Of a stretch of DNA of 64,000 nt, positions 10,556-22,445 are shown piece by piece (position 1 is the stretch's first letter; every line of letters begins with the position of its first letter). Source of the DNA: Hofstenia miamia (taxonomy: Eukaryota; Xenacoelomorpha; Acoela); contig SCFE01000020.1 of the NCBI GenBank assembly GCA_004352715.1, positions 2,392,307-2,456,306 of the forward strand. The letters run 5' to 3'. A program made the position numbers and the translations under genes. A model generated the notes under the pieces. The model had not been told where the DNA came from. It did not search any database and was given only the letters and a program-made list of their open reading frames with translations.

Positions 10556-11627
10556 AATTCGCCAGTCTTCAGCTTGTGTGTCTTCTCGCCCATTCCTTTG
10601 AACGTTTTTCATAAAGAATAGTGTTTTTGTTGAATTTTTCCAGAATTATTTATTTCGAGTAGTCCAAGTATTTCGCACTTGTCAATTACAAAGCATACAT
10701 TCAATTGCTATGATGGATTGATGTCAGTATTTTATATTGCATAAAGCATTCAGTGATGATTTTCTTAGAATTTGTATAGATTGGTATAAATTTGCTAATG
10801 TTGTTTCATGACATCAATTTTTATGCTGTTATCTTTCATTCCAACATTGATTTTGAGCATTTCGAAAAATATATGCTTTGTCTCGCTATTTTGATTTAAA
10901 ATTTTCGTTACTCCATTAATGATTTGGCAATGTAAGATTATTATTATTCGATCTAACTACCAAGTTATTTGTAGAAGAGCATTCAAAACTGGTTTTGTTT
11001 TTGAAAATGTTCATTGAAATTTAGGATAGACTTATTATGCTTTAATCAATAAGAATTGACATATTCTTCAAAATCATTCATGTTGAATATTGTGCTACCT
11101 AGTCATATTTTTTACAACTCATTTGTATTTTTTGTAGTTTATTACATTTTTATTAGTTTTATTCTGTGTTATATTGTAGAAATATATTTTAATGTTGTTT
11201 AAATATGTTTATATTGATATTTTAATTTTAGCAAATGCAAAAAATGATCAAATCTAAAAATGAACCCAACACCATAATCAAGAAATATGTGAAATGTGAA
11301 AGAATTTTAATGTGAATGCAATAGTTATATTAATTTGCAGGCAAGCTTTTGTGCATTCAAATTCGGCTTCGGATAGCTTGTGATGAAAAGTTAGTTAGAT
11401 TTCTCTCTAGAAATATGCAAACCAGATTGTTTACAAATTGAAATACATAATATAAATGAATAATAATTTAGAAAGCGTTTTTCAAAAATATAGATAGACA
11501 TAATAAAATACCAATTTCTAAGAATATGACATCACATTAAGTTTTTAAAATTCTAATAAATGAAGTTAAATTGCTAAAGCTTGTGAGCAAGGCAATGATG
11601 GGGTCCCTTTATAAAATTTTTTGGCAA
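10556..11627. other. 3' flank of the left receptor gene, no gene seen
   Basis: Very AT-rich. No coding potential or repeat structure recognised. It may hold the receptor 3' UTR. Confidence 0.4.
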
Positions 11628-12806
11628 TCACACTATACAAACTCTTATGCCCAATTCAACTGCATGGGCGGCTGATTCACATCCTTTCGGCACTCCATAT
11701 CCAAGTTGCACATTCTTGTAGCTTGCAATACGTTCATTTTTTACTAAAAAGCCAGCACATTTAGACGCTAGCCGTCTGAAAGTGTTTCCCACGGCAATAG
11801 GTCGAACTCCTCCGTCCTTTTTATTCAAAGCAGTTAAATTAGCCCCAAAAAACACTGGTCGCACACAAACAGGCACATTACCATGAAGAATGATATTTAC
11901 AAAATCAGTTAGTTTTTGTATCAAAATTGATGCTATTTCGCCATTTTTTTCGTGGATAAGATCTTTCAAAATTTGGGGCTTCAAGCCGTCAGGGCCACCT
12001 GCAGAACCAGGAGGAAAAGAGTTAATATAATTTTTAACAGCCCCAAAATTTATTTCTGCAGAAGTTTCTAAATTTTTAAAAACCCTAACTGAATTTTTTT
12101 GAGGGTGCTTACTGAGGAGCTTGTTGTAAACATCCATGTTACACTCAGCAACAGAATCATCACTACTAATAATACGAACAGCCCCTTTAATATCACCACT
12201 TTCAATTTTGTTTGAAATCAGTCGATTTTGCGAAATATTTTTTGATTTCTTTGGCTTATGTTTGTTTAAAGTTTCATTAACATCCAGAGAGAAGGTGAAA
12301 TTCTTTATTCTTTTATTCAAAATATTAGTTAAATTTGCTTTATTTTTTCCGGAACGCTCGGGTAATTTCAGTACCTTCTTAGATAAAGACATTAACTTTT
12401 GCCAATGTTCCTCAGAGTCGGGTGTTTTCAAAATATCGTTTAGGCATTTTATGAAAAGTTCAGCCAGGCATTTCCGAGAACCTTTTGGTACTCTATTTAA
12501 GGTGGGCACACGGTGTTTTATGAAGGTCAAAAAATTGTTATTAATATTTGGTTCAGAAGTACTTAGCTTTGTAAGATGTGTTATCAGAGAGAGATCGGAT
12601 AATTGCTGTGTGAGTCCCGTACTGCTCAGATCCAATGTTGGATTTGATGTGTGACTCTCGTACTGCCCAGAACTTATCTTTGTAGGATGTGTTGTCAGGG
12701 AGAGATCGGATAACTGCTGTGTTACATTATCATCTCTGCTTATTCTCTTTATAAAATTTCCATTTTCATCTAAACCAATTATTTCTTTTTTCTTTTTTGT
12801 TTTCAT
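11628..12806 (-). pseudogene. Non-LTR retrotransposon reverse transcriptase, N-terminal part
   Basis: A 392-codon open frame. The N-terminal 100 residues are lysine- and serine-rich and contain a repeated QQLSDLSL motif. From about residue 200 come GDIKGAVRIISSDDSVAE, then PPGSAGGPDGLKPQILKDL, then KKDGGVRPIAVGNTFRRLA and QLGYGVPKGCE. These are the fingers and palm motifs of a LINE reverse transcriptase class seen widely in cnidarians and other animals. The frame stops before the YxDD catalytic box, so the polymerase is cut short. No APE endonuclease lies in front of the RT, which suggests an element with a C-terminal endonuclease. The 20316-20900 fragment is the C-terminal portion of the same kind of element but on the other strand, so it is a different copy. 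Confidence 0.82.
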
Positions 12807-13239
12807 ATTTATTCTATATCATAGCTATCTTTTGTGATGTAAAGATTTTCAAACCATATAAGTTCCCACTTATATTTATTGAAATTAGAAATTAGAATTA
12901 GAAATTATCTTTTCAGAATGAAACACATCAAACTGACTAAATTTATAAACTATAAAAAATTCTCTTCACTTGAAGAGTTATTTGCGGCATTTCACGGACG
13001 TGATAGCTCTGGTGTTGTCTTTTCTTTCATGTCGGTGTTTTGGTAAGGGTTGGAGACTTGGGAAGTAGATAATGCAAATAGGAAGCGGAGAAAATTTCTA
13101 GATTGATGAGGTTACAGCGCGAATGCTAGTATTTCTTGAAGAATCTGTTTGGAAAAATAAACGTAAATCTCCTATCAATATCTTTTTCAGGGGCTGGTAA
13201 ACGTTCCCCTATTAATGAATCACTAAAATTATAAATCTG
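12807..13239. other. Spacer between two LINE fragments
   Basis: No gene recognised. It starts with the 5' flank of the LINE open frame. Confidence 0.4.
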
Positions 13240-13935
13240 CTTTAACTTTATCAATGGTTTATTGATATATTTAATGATGCTTTGTATATATTTTCATTCA
13301 TAACAAATTTTGATCTCCAGTCTTCAATAACATAAAGTAAAACATCATTTGTAGTGGCACCTTTTTTGAAATACAACTGATGCTTAGATATTAATTCATT
13401 TTGTTCCATATATAGGTTAATTTGTTTGCAATATATTTTTTCAAATAATTTTTTGCGAAGATCTTTTCTTCATTTCTTATATATTGGTGCAAATTTAGCA
13501 ATTTTTCTGCCCAACATGGATTAAATAAGTCACACAGAGGTCTCCTCAATAAGATACCTATAGCAATTTTCAACAACCAGTGAGAAAATTTACAATGACC
13601 TTTCGCTTTGTTCCAATTAATTTTCTTTGTTTCTTTGTACATTTAGAATTCTACAAAGGTAATAAATCTTGGTTTTTTAAAGATCACCATGTTTTCTAAT
13701 ACTGCGATGCTTATTATAGAAATGTTTAAACTTTGTATTTACATTGTCGTTCATTCATTGTTTCACAAATTGTTCATTTAAAATATTATTGATTTCTTTG
13801 TCATTTGTACTACCTTCACCATTATCATTTAATATATAAGGAATTTTATTTACTTCTTTAAAATATACAAAATTTGAAATAAATAACAATTTTTGTTTAG
13901 AAAATACTTTTTCATTAACAGATTTTTGTAAACTG
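13240..13935 (-). pseudogene. LINE reverse transcriptase fragment (jockey/CR1-like)
   Basis: On the minus strand, 13935-13755 reads NKIPYILNDNGEGSTNDKEI, then INNILNEQF, matching the linker before the RT domain of jockey/CR1-type elements. 13400-13240, in another frame, reads SKHQLYFKKGATTNDVLLYV, matching the QxGFRKGxST box. Between them is a piece ending KKYIANKLTYIW. Frameshifts and stops make it non-functional. The upstream end is cut at 13936, where a Polinton-like inverted repeat begins, so that element probably inserted into this LINE. Confidence 0.62.
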
Positions 13936-14300
13936 AGTAGTGTAGGAAGATGAGGGGAGAACACACTCTATCACTTTTTGGACACTCTGATTCACTGATG
14001 TCAAGGAGCAGTTTAATTAGAGACTCACATACTTGACATTATTCCCAATTAATGGATTTTCAAGGAGGTGGTTAAATTAGTGATTTATGACATTTACTGG
14101 GTGAATCATTTTTGTGACATTTATGTGTTGTCTGATCTTTACAATGATTCATATACATGTTGGGGCCATTTTGGTTTACAATTGCATGCTTTGCTCTAGT
14201 GACTAATTTATGTGGCTAATTTCAATACATGTTTCTTGTTAATATACCTGGCTACATCACACATTATGCATGCTTACACATGTTTGTATAATGCATTGGG
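13936..14300 (+). repeat. Left-type Polinton-like terminal inverted repeat (B-left)
   Basis: It begins AGTAGTGTAGGAAGATGAGG. After about 45 bases it contains the run GTTTAATTAGAGACTCACAT, then ACTTGACATTATT, and later GATTCATATACATGTTGGGG. The reverse complement of 29072-28690 has AGTAGTGTA, GTTTAATTAGTGACACACAT, ACTTGACAATATT and GATTCATGTTGGGGG in the same order. The AG start and long inverted repeat are typical of Polinton/Maverick ends. Flanks aaactg (left) and actatt (right) do not form a target duplication, so pairing with 29072 is uncertain. Confidence 0.6.
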
Positions 14301-15258
14301 TTTACGTCGCATTTGTGATAATTCATTGCTGGCTAATATATCCATAAAAATTCCTAATGTTTCAACTACTTACAAGGTTAATGTACAATGTTTAATTCGG
14401 AAATCATTACATGTAAAAGGCCACACACGTTTTCAAAATGCTGTGTACACTCGTGTTATTATTACTTCCTAATCTATCCATAAAAATTCCTCACGTTTCA
14501 ATTGATTACTGGGGTCAATGTACAATGTTTAACATGTTTTGTGAATCTTACTTTACATGCAAAGGCTACATATTGTTTTTGTTAATATATACAATTTTCC
14601 TATTGTAAAAATTTCATTCATTTTGATGATATTCAAACATAAAAAAACGAGAAACATTTTGTTACATGCATAATACACAATATAAACAAGCTACCTTTGG
14701 GAATAAGTAAACACAGGGGGTTACGCATTAAAGCAAGTTAACATTACATACACGTGAAATATAGACTTACACATTAAAATCAAAACATGGTTTTGTGCAT
14801 AAAGACGTAATTTTGCTTCCTAAAAATTATACATGCAATCGTATTAATATAGTTTATACAGACACACACACATGCATTTCAATATACAATATTATTATAT
14901 ATTAGTCTTACACTGCGATCTTCTCTCTTTTCGTTTCTTTTGGTGTATATGGATTTTCATGACTCTGCATGACATATTAATGAATGATTCTTTCATAATT
15001 TTTTTTCTATATCTAATACATGTAAAATGCTTTAATATGCAGTTCTGCTTATGAATATAACCAGGCATAGACATCATATTAAAATGTGGTAAGTTCTTTA
15101 TGAGTTTAAAAAAGGTCAATATAGTATTTAAAATGACAAGCTGTCTTTGGAAAAGAATAGATTTTGAAATGTAGTTCTTAGTTCTAGAAGAATTTTTCTT
15201 TGAAGCATTTAGTGCCCATTTTAATTGGATATCAAGTTTCCTAAAAAAACAATCTTTT
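14301..15258. other. Subterminal repeat-rich AT sequence
   Basis: Two related segments occur at about 14335-14400 and 14473-14535 (tatccataaaaattcct..., gtacaatgttta). This looks like an internal direct repeat of the Polinton-like end region. No gene is seen; the open frame at 14212-14472 overlaps the inverted repeat. Confidence 0.45.
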
Positions 15259-15668
15259 ATGTCAGGCGTTATAGAGAATGATTCGGTTAGGATACTGTGG
15301 GACTTTAACATACAGACAAGCAAGGTAATAGAAGCACAGAGGCCAGACATAGTAGTGGTAGACAAAGAGAAAATATTGGGAACACTGATAGACATAGCAG
15401 TACCAAAGGACAGAAATGTAGAAAGCAAGGAGAAAAAGAAGATAGATAAGTACAGAGAGTTAGCAGAGGAAATAGAAAGGCTGTGGAAGTTAAAGAAAGT
15501 TGAAGTAGTCCCGGTAGTTGTAGGAGCACTAGGAGCAGTAAGAAGCATAAGAGATACTTGGAGGAGCTGGGAGTACCAAAGTGGGGAAGAGCAGTAGCAC
15601 AGAAGGCAGCATTGTTAGGAACAGCTAGAGTCCTGAGGAAAGCTCTCAGACTCCCTGGGAACTGGTGA
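15259..15668 (+). pseudogene. LINE 3' end: C-terminal endonuclease-like region
   Basis: The frame reads ILWDFNIQTSKVIEAQRPDI, then a VVVDKEKILGTLIDIAVPKD segment, then KYRELAEEIERLW and VVPVVVGALGAV. The PD...D spacing resembles the PD-(D/E)xK endonuclease-like C-terminus of LINE-type elements common in cnidarians. A frameshift near 15560 moves the end (VPKWGRAVAQKAALLGTARV) to another frame that closes at 15668. A (TA)n tract and a gap start about 60 bases later, as expected for a LINE tail. The minus-strand open frame 15305-15697 is a shadow. Confidence 0.7.
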
Positions 15669-15726
15669 GTTCCCCGAGCTGAGAGGGATACCAGCATGAA
15701 GCTGTGAGAAGAAATGAATAATGATT

Positions 15727-15850
15727 ATATATATATATATATATATATATATANNNNNNNNNNNNNNNNNNNNNNNNNNNNNNNNNNNNNNNNNNNNNNN
15801 NNNNNNNNNNNNNNNNNNNNNNNNNNNNNNNNNNNNNNATATATATATAT
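15727..15850. repeat. TA microsatellite containing an 85-N gap
   Basis: (TA)n flanks Ns at 15754-15838 on both sides. The gap is probably just the unsequenced middle of the microsatellite. Confidence 0.9.
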
Positions 15851-17610
15851 TGGTTAAATTTAACTTTTGCTTGCAAGGGAATGCGCAAGCTTTGTATTGC
15901 TAGTATTTTTGTCTGCCCTCATTTCAGCATTTTTGCTTCAGTTTGTAGAACTTTGTCAACTACAAAAAATTTATCATATATTTTCTATGAATTTGCAATG
16001 AACATGTTTTAGTGGTGGAGAGTGGCGGCAGAATTGAATTTTTATTAGAGGGTGGCTCAACTCAAAACTTAAACAGCATGAGGTGATTATTATTTCATGT
16101 CACGATTTTGTCAAGCAGTTATTTAAGCCACTGATATAATGGCTAATCTTTTAAACCACTGGTTGCTAACGCAAATTTCACATGTCAAACGTTCAATTTT
16201 TGAATTAAGAAAACCAAGTAAGCAAGAAGCAATCAAAATCAGTAGATCCAAAATATAAAACTATGAAATGCAAACCAAAATATAAAAATGAATGAAAAAA
16301 ACAATGTGAATAAACAATGAAAATACACCTATATTACAAAAATAAGCAATGTGTCACTCATTATTAATAAAAATTTTCGCTACTTCATGTTTTAGCATAG
16401 CCAGTAGATCTTGATAAATTTTCAATATCATCAAATTGCTTAGGCGACCCTGGCCCATAATAGCCTTTAGATAACTCTTGATGTAGCGCAAAGATGAAAA
16501 CGAGCATTCACCAGTATAAGTTGCAAGCAGCAATATTAAGTATAACTTGATTAAATTATGAATCTAGGATACATTATCTTAGCACCAGCAATTTCATTCA
16601 TAAACTGTTGTACAGTTGCAATGACGTAACTGAATGAATGAATTTTTTGTTTGATTTCATGGAATTATAAACTGACATGAAGCTTTTGAAAATTTTAAAT
16701 TCATTTTCTAAAGCATTTACATCAGAAAAACATTTATTGCATGTCGAAAAAATATATTTTATTTTTTATACTAATTTTAATGTACTCTAAATATTAAGTA
16801 GAGCGCCCACTGCACCCGTCCTCCAACCTGATGCTGGGCCGTGCATTATAATTGAATTATTCCAATCTTTTAAGGTTCTTAAACCGATCATAAACATTAT
16901 GTCCCATAGAAATTTGAATTAAGAAATTTTGAATTTCCAACAGTTCATTAGGATCAATTAAAATGCGTATTTTACAGACGAATTCTCACTTTACCAAAAA
17001 GAAACAGAATTACTTCACACTGACTCCTAAATAGCTCAGTGAAAAGGAACACCATAAAATCAGAACAAATTGTTACCATATATCAAGAAATTATTTACAT
17101 GTTTGGCAGCCATTCAGTGGCGATGTTGTTGATTGCTGATAAAATCAAACTGCTTACGTCTTTCATGGTTAATTTTGATTTCTCTAAAAACTAGGATATA
17201 ATCAGAACTTAACTAAACATAATTGCATTTATTTTACATTTAGTGTATTAACTGGTTACGTTTTTAATGGCGCAATAAACAGTTATTGAGATAAAACTTG
17301 CAATAATTATAATAAAAACAAAATATACATTGAAATTCACGTTTTTATACAATGTAGAATGTATTTGGCAGCTCTATTGCATCAATTGAAGGAAAATCAT
17401 GACAATATCATTTTATCATTCTGAAAAGCATCTGAATATTTGAAACACAAGTATACATTAGCATAGTGCCAAATCGTGAGCAAATTGTTAATTAATGGAC
17501 AATGGAATTTGATTTATTGATGATCATGCTAACAGTGTTGCAGCAAAATTTGCACGCATTAAACTTGCACATTAAATGAACATACAAAAACAATTTCAGC
17601 CAATTTTGTA
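15851..17610. other. AT-rich sequence without recognised genes
   Basis: No open frame of note and no repeat seen, apart from a short GC-richer patch at 16800-16845. Confidence 0.4.
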
Positions 17611-18597
17611 TATTTTCAACCAATCACGTGCAATCAAGTGATTATTTCATTGTATATTTTCAACCAATCACATGCAATCAAGTAATTATTTCATTGTATA
17701 TTTTCAACCAATCACTTGCAATCAAGTGATTATTTTATTTTATATTTTCAACCAATCACTTGCAATCAGGTGATTATTTTATGGTATATTTTAAAACAAT
17801 CACATGCAATCAAGTAATTATTTTATTGTCTATTTTCAACCAATCACTTGCAATCAGGTGATTATTTTATTTTATATTTTCAACCAATCACTTGCAATCA
17901 AGTGATTATTTTATTTTATATTTTCAACCAATCACTTGCAATCAGGTGATTATTTTATTTTATATTTTCAACCAATCACTTGCAATCAAGTGATTATTTT
18001 ATTTTATATTTTCAACCAATCACTTGCAATCAGGTGATTATTTTATTTTATATTTTCAACCAATCACTTGCAATCAAGTGATTATTTTATTTTATATTTT
18101 CAACCAATCACTTGCAATCAGGTGATTATTTTATTTTATATTTTCAACCAATCACTTGCAATCAAGTGATTATTTTATTTTATATTTTCAACCAATCACT
18201 TGCAATCAGGTGATTATTTTATTTTATATTTTCAACCAATCACTTGCAATCAAGTGATTATTTTATTTTATATTTTCAACCAATCACTTGCAATCAGGTG
18301 ATTATTTTATTTTATATTTTCAACCAATCACTTGCAATCAAGTGATTATTTTATTTTATATTTTCAACCAATCACTTGCAATCAGGTGATTATTTTATTT
18401 TATATTTTCAACCAATCACTTGCAATCAAGTGATTATTTTATTTTATATTTTCAACCAATCACTTGCAATCAGGTGATTATTTTATTTTATATTTTTAAC
18501 CAATCACTTGCAATCAAGTGATTATTTTATTTTATATTTTCAACCAATCACTTGCAATCAGGTGATTATTTTATGGAATATTTTAAAACAATCATGT
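17611..18597. repeat. 44-bp minisatellite with alternating units
   Basis: About 22 head-to-tail copies of a 44-bp unit with core CAACCAATCACTTGCAATCA. Each unit holds an inverted repeat, AATCACTTG then 4 nt then CAAGTGATT. From about 17820 onward the right arm alternates strictly between CAAGTGATT and CAGGTGATT, making an 88-bp higher-order unit. The first few units and the last are more diverged; both the unit near 17785 and the end unit near 18570 carry the variant TATTTTAAAACAATCA. Confidence 0.95.
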
Positions 18598-20315
18598 GCA
18601 CTCATTTGAAAAGTATGTGAAGAAAAAGTACCCTTGTTGTTGTTTTCTACATTCAATAATGTTGTATTGATAAAATTCACCAAATAGAACCACAGCCTCT
18701 TTGGTGCATATGAAAAGTTCGAATTGGATCTGATCAAAGGATCAGTTAAATATACATATTTTCAAAATATTACATGGGTCATGTGTAAGTAAACATTGAT
18801 TGGCTCACTTTAAGCTCTTGTTTGCAAAGTCTTTAAGATTCTTAAAAATAAAATTAAGTCTTTCTTAATTTTAAAATATTTTATTTATCATTGATTAAGG
18901 AATTAATTAACAGAATAATTTTTCAACTTTCTTAATCATTTTGCAAAAATTGAATTTCATTAAAGAATTTTCACAAATTGTGACCAGATTAAGTACTAAT
19001 GAACTAAACTATTTAATAACCTCTCTCAAGCAATCAAAATACGAATCACTGTACTGAACTAGCTGTTAATCATGTCTACATGTGCGTTTAGCCGTGCATG
19101 ATGTGCTAAGTATTCATGGGACAGAGGACTAATTCATTTGCGGAAATAGTATGGTAATAGACATGTAGAAACGGGACTAACGAATTTCAGAATATTATGA
19201 CAACTTTTTATCACCAAAAAGTCAGATCATGATACCGGGATGTACTTCATGGGAATTGCGAGGGAGAGCAAGTAATTTGATGAGACTGACATGCACAAGT
19301 AGAGAACCTTTTTCAATGTAAGATTTCTAGAGCTGCTAAAAGTCAATAAAGCAATTTTTTACATAGTTAAAAACCCATGACACTTGAGAAAGTAACATTT
19401 TATCACAAATTACAGTGTTTTGAAAAGTTTTCAGATCAATAAAAAGTCAATAAAAAATAAATAAGCAATGTTTTGGTTATTACAGTAAATTTTTATTGAT
19501 TAGATCAATTTTTGGAAACCTACAATGTATGGATTAAATGAATACTTTTGGATATCGAAGGATAACATCATGACCTCATGAAATATTCTAAGATCCTGTG
19601 AATAAAATATCTGCATTTTCTAAAAAAGTGTTTGATATCGCAATGCAAGTGCATATCTTGCAAAATAAATTATTTCTTTGAATGAAGGCAAGTTCTCTTA
19701 AGTTCATCAATACTTCCTTTCACTTTTTTGAATAAGCAGCTTTGGGCATTATTTTGTTAAAAGCTGAAAACATTTGGTGCCTAAAATGCTAAAAATTTGT
19801 AGCCTTGACAGCATTCAGTAACACCAGGGTGTATTTTAAGCTAGCCTTGACAGTTTCATGTAATATAACATGTTTATTCAATCAGTGTTTAGAAATCTGC
19901 GCTAGAAGCATTTGAGATAGATGAAAATTAAATTTCAAAGCAATTAAAAGTAGACTGAGCTTTATCTGAGCATTACTCATTGAGATATTCTAATTAAAAA
20001 TGGCACACCAAGTTGATAGTAATCTTCTTTGAAAAATACTTCAAACATGATAAACTATTGCAAATGTTGGTTCACAATGTAAGTATCAATATCTAACAGT
20101 TTGGAAGTGATGCGAAGTTACTCAGATGGTGCAGCTAATACAAACCCAAAAGTAAAACTCAAAACAGTTCTAAGTATAAGATGTCATAGGGGGAATACAT
20201 TTGGTCTTAACCGAGTAATGTACATCACACTGTCAAGGCTAATAACAATGGGCATAATAAGAAATAACTAGCTTAGGCCTGTAGTTGACTGTATTAAGCA
20301 CTACACCACTTTCAG
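18598..20315. other. AT-rich sequence without recognised genes
   Basis: No coding signal, RNA gene or repeat recognised. The last 200 bases may be the decayed middle of the following LINE copy. Confidence 0.4.
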
Positions 20316-20904
20316 GTGACATTGAGACATAATCAACTTGCAGTTAAAAATATTAATTTTACAATTAGAAATCAAAAGCGACAATCAGAAATACTCAATT
20401 ACTCCCTAAGAACATGCAATCCTAATAGCATTGACAAAGGTCTATCAAAGTTTGAAAATTCGGTAAATGCTTGCCATGAGAACATTTGCAAATATGTAAT
20501 TTCTCAATCTCAAAGATTTCAAGCTAAATTGCCTATTCATCTTGGTGGTCTTGAGATTCGAAATGCGTCAGTTGCCTATCTTGGGTCTCATATAGCTCGT
20601 AGGAATCAATCATTCTTAATTGCAAAATGTGAAGAGATATCAAGTGATATTGCTGCGCAATATGCTTCGCAGCTTGCCCATTCAAATATACTTTCATCAA
20701 GTAATATTCCATATGATTTATCATTTAAATCACAAACGCAAATCACAGAAAAGTATGATAAGCAGTTATGGCACAGAATACGAATTGGGGAAAAGCCAGG
20801 TTGCTTATTGCTCTTTACCACATAGTTGTGATTGGCTTTCAGCCATTCCTATAAGTGCACTTGGCTTAAAATTTGTACCTGTGGAAAGAAGGTTAAATAT
20901 TTGA
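20316..20904 (+). pseudogene. LINE reverse transcriptase C-terminal fragment
   Basis: The frame from 20316 contains QAKLPIHLGGLEIRNASVAY, the block that follows the RT thumb in the same LINE class as 11628-12806. A run continuing to YDKQLWHRIRIGEKPG follows. Near 20800 a frameshift moves the match to the next frame, which reads HSCDWLSAIPISALGLKFVP (the family's D/GDWLxAxPxxxLGL box). The RT core upstream is not recognisable, and the C-terminal endonuclease is absent. It is a dead fragment. Confidence 0.7.
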
Positions 20905-22055
20905 CCTATCTCAAGATATATTTTGATTCAGCAAAGTATGAGTTGCTGTCATTTTATGACATCTTCAACTATATCACGTAAGTTACAGTGATAAAATTGT
21001 TAGATCTAAGTTTTGATTCAACTAAAAAATCTAGTGAATCATTATCATTAATATTTATAAACAAGGCCATGCCATGTGTTTGGAAAATTTTCTTGCATAT
21101 AATTATTTAGTCAAAATTATATTTTGTATCTTAAACTAAATCTTCTGAAACATAAGTTACTAAAAATTGTCACGTAAGTCAACACTGAAACTCACAGAAA
21201 GCAGCTTTTTAGTCTTGTAAAAACAAAGCATTTTTTCCTAGGAATTTTAAAGACTATATTGGGTTGTTGAAGATTTTGTTTCACTTTGTTGGTTTTGAAT
21301 AATGTTGGTAATTTTTTACATTTTATGAAATTATTGGCAATATAGCATTATTATGTACATACTTACTTTTAGTTGATAACTACAACTTTAGAGTGCATAG
21401 CAGTGTCGACAATTAAATATTTACATATCCCAAAATTGTGGTTTCATACTTTCTATTATTCATATTAATATAAAACTTGTAGTTTAAGACCTATTTGTAA
21501 ATCCTTTCCAATTTGGTCAGTGACAACAGCTTTTCCAAATGTGGAAAAAGTTCTGATGATATTAGACTCAAAGAATCTTTAACAAGATCCTAGGTGCTTC
21601 CAATAGTTATCCTGCCAGCTGCAGTAGATCAACAGTCATTATACCACATTACTATGGAGATGAACAAGCTTCCTATTGTCATAACAAAATATGTTCCACC
21701 AGAGATTACTGATAGTCTAGCAGAAGTAGTGATTTATGCAGATTAGAAAAAACAGCATTATTCAAAGTAGTTGGACAATATTAAATTTGATGGTGGAGTT
21801 ACATATTTCAATTGAAATTTGTAGACATTGAAAACATGAAATTCCAAGTGCCTCTATTAGGGACCCTTGCTTAAACTGATTGCACAATAGATTTTAAAAT
21901 ATTTTTATTTGTTCTTTGAACAAAACTATTGAGCAAAGTTCAATTTATTAGTATCCCAGTTGCGTTGCAAAAATCAAAATTTAGTGGAATGAGTCGTGAG
22001 TTTATACCATCCAAAACAAAAGTTATTTAGTAAAATTAATTTTTGAACTTCACTT
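20905..22055. other. AT-rich sequence; possible coding relic near 21610-21740
   Basis: One stretch near 21610-21740 reads in one frame as LPAAVDQQSLYH, NKLPIVITKYVPPEITDSLA, then a stop. It could be an old transposon piece, but I cannot assign it. The rest shows nothing. Confidence 0.3.
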
Positions 22056-22445
22056 CCGAAAGTTTTGTGGAATCCACAAAAATATTTAACAAATGAAATA
22101 GCAAATTCCAAGCATTTTGTGGAATCCACAAAAATAGACAATCAAAATAAAATTCACTTCCGAAGTTTTGTGGAATCCACAAAATATTTTACAAGTGAAA
22201 CAGCAAATTTCAGCATTTTGTGGAATCCACAAAAATAGACAATCGAAATAAAATTCACTTCCGAAAGTTTTGTGGAATCCACAAAAATATTTTACAAGTG
22301 AAACAGAAAATTCCAGCATTTTGTGGAATCCACAAATATAGACAATCGAAATGAAATTCACTTCCGAAAGTTTTTTGGAATCCACAAATATATTTTACAA
22401 GTGAAACAGAAAATTCCAGCATTTTGTGGAATACACAAACAGACA
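22056..22445. repeat. Array of palindromic TTTTGTGGAATCCACAAAA repeats
   Basis: About eight copies of the near-perfect palindrome TTTTGTGGA-A-TCCACAAAA, spaced roughly 50 bp apart. Two alternating spacers separate them: one with AAATTCACTTCCGAAAG, the other with ACAAGTGAAACAG and TTCCAGCA. So the real unit is a dimer of about 100 bp. The last copies are degenerate. Open frames through it (WIPQNAGI-type repeats) are repeat translations, not proteins. Confidence 0.9.

Noticed and set aside
12136-12654. 172-codon plus-strand open frame
   Set aside because: Shadow of the minus-strand LINE reverse transcriptase.
15305-15697. 130-codon minus-strand open frame rich in Leu/Ser
   Set aside because: Shadow of the LINE C-terminal region on the plus strand.
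15646-15903. Open frames through the TA tract and gap
   Set aside because: Microsatellite and N translation, no real protein.
17611-18597. Possible CRISPR-like array
   Set aside because: The repeats are contiguous 44-bp units without unique spacers, in a eukaryotic genome.
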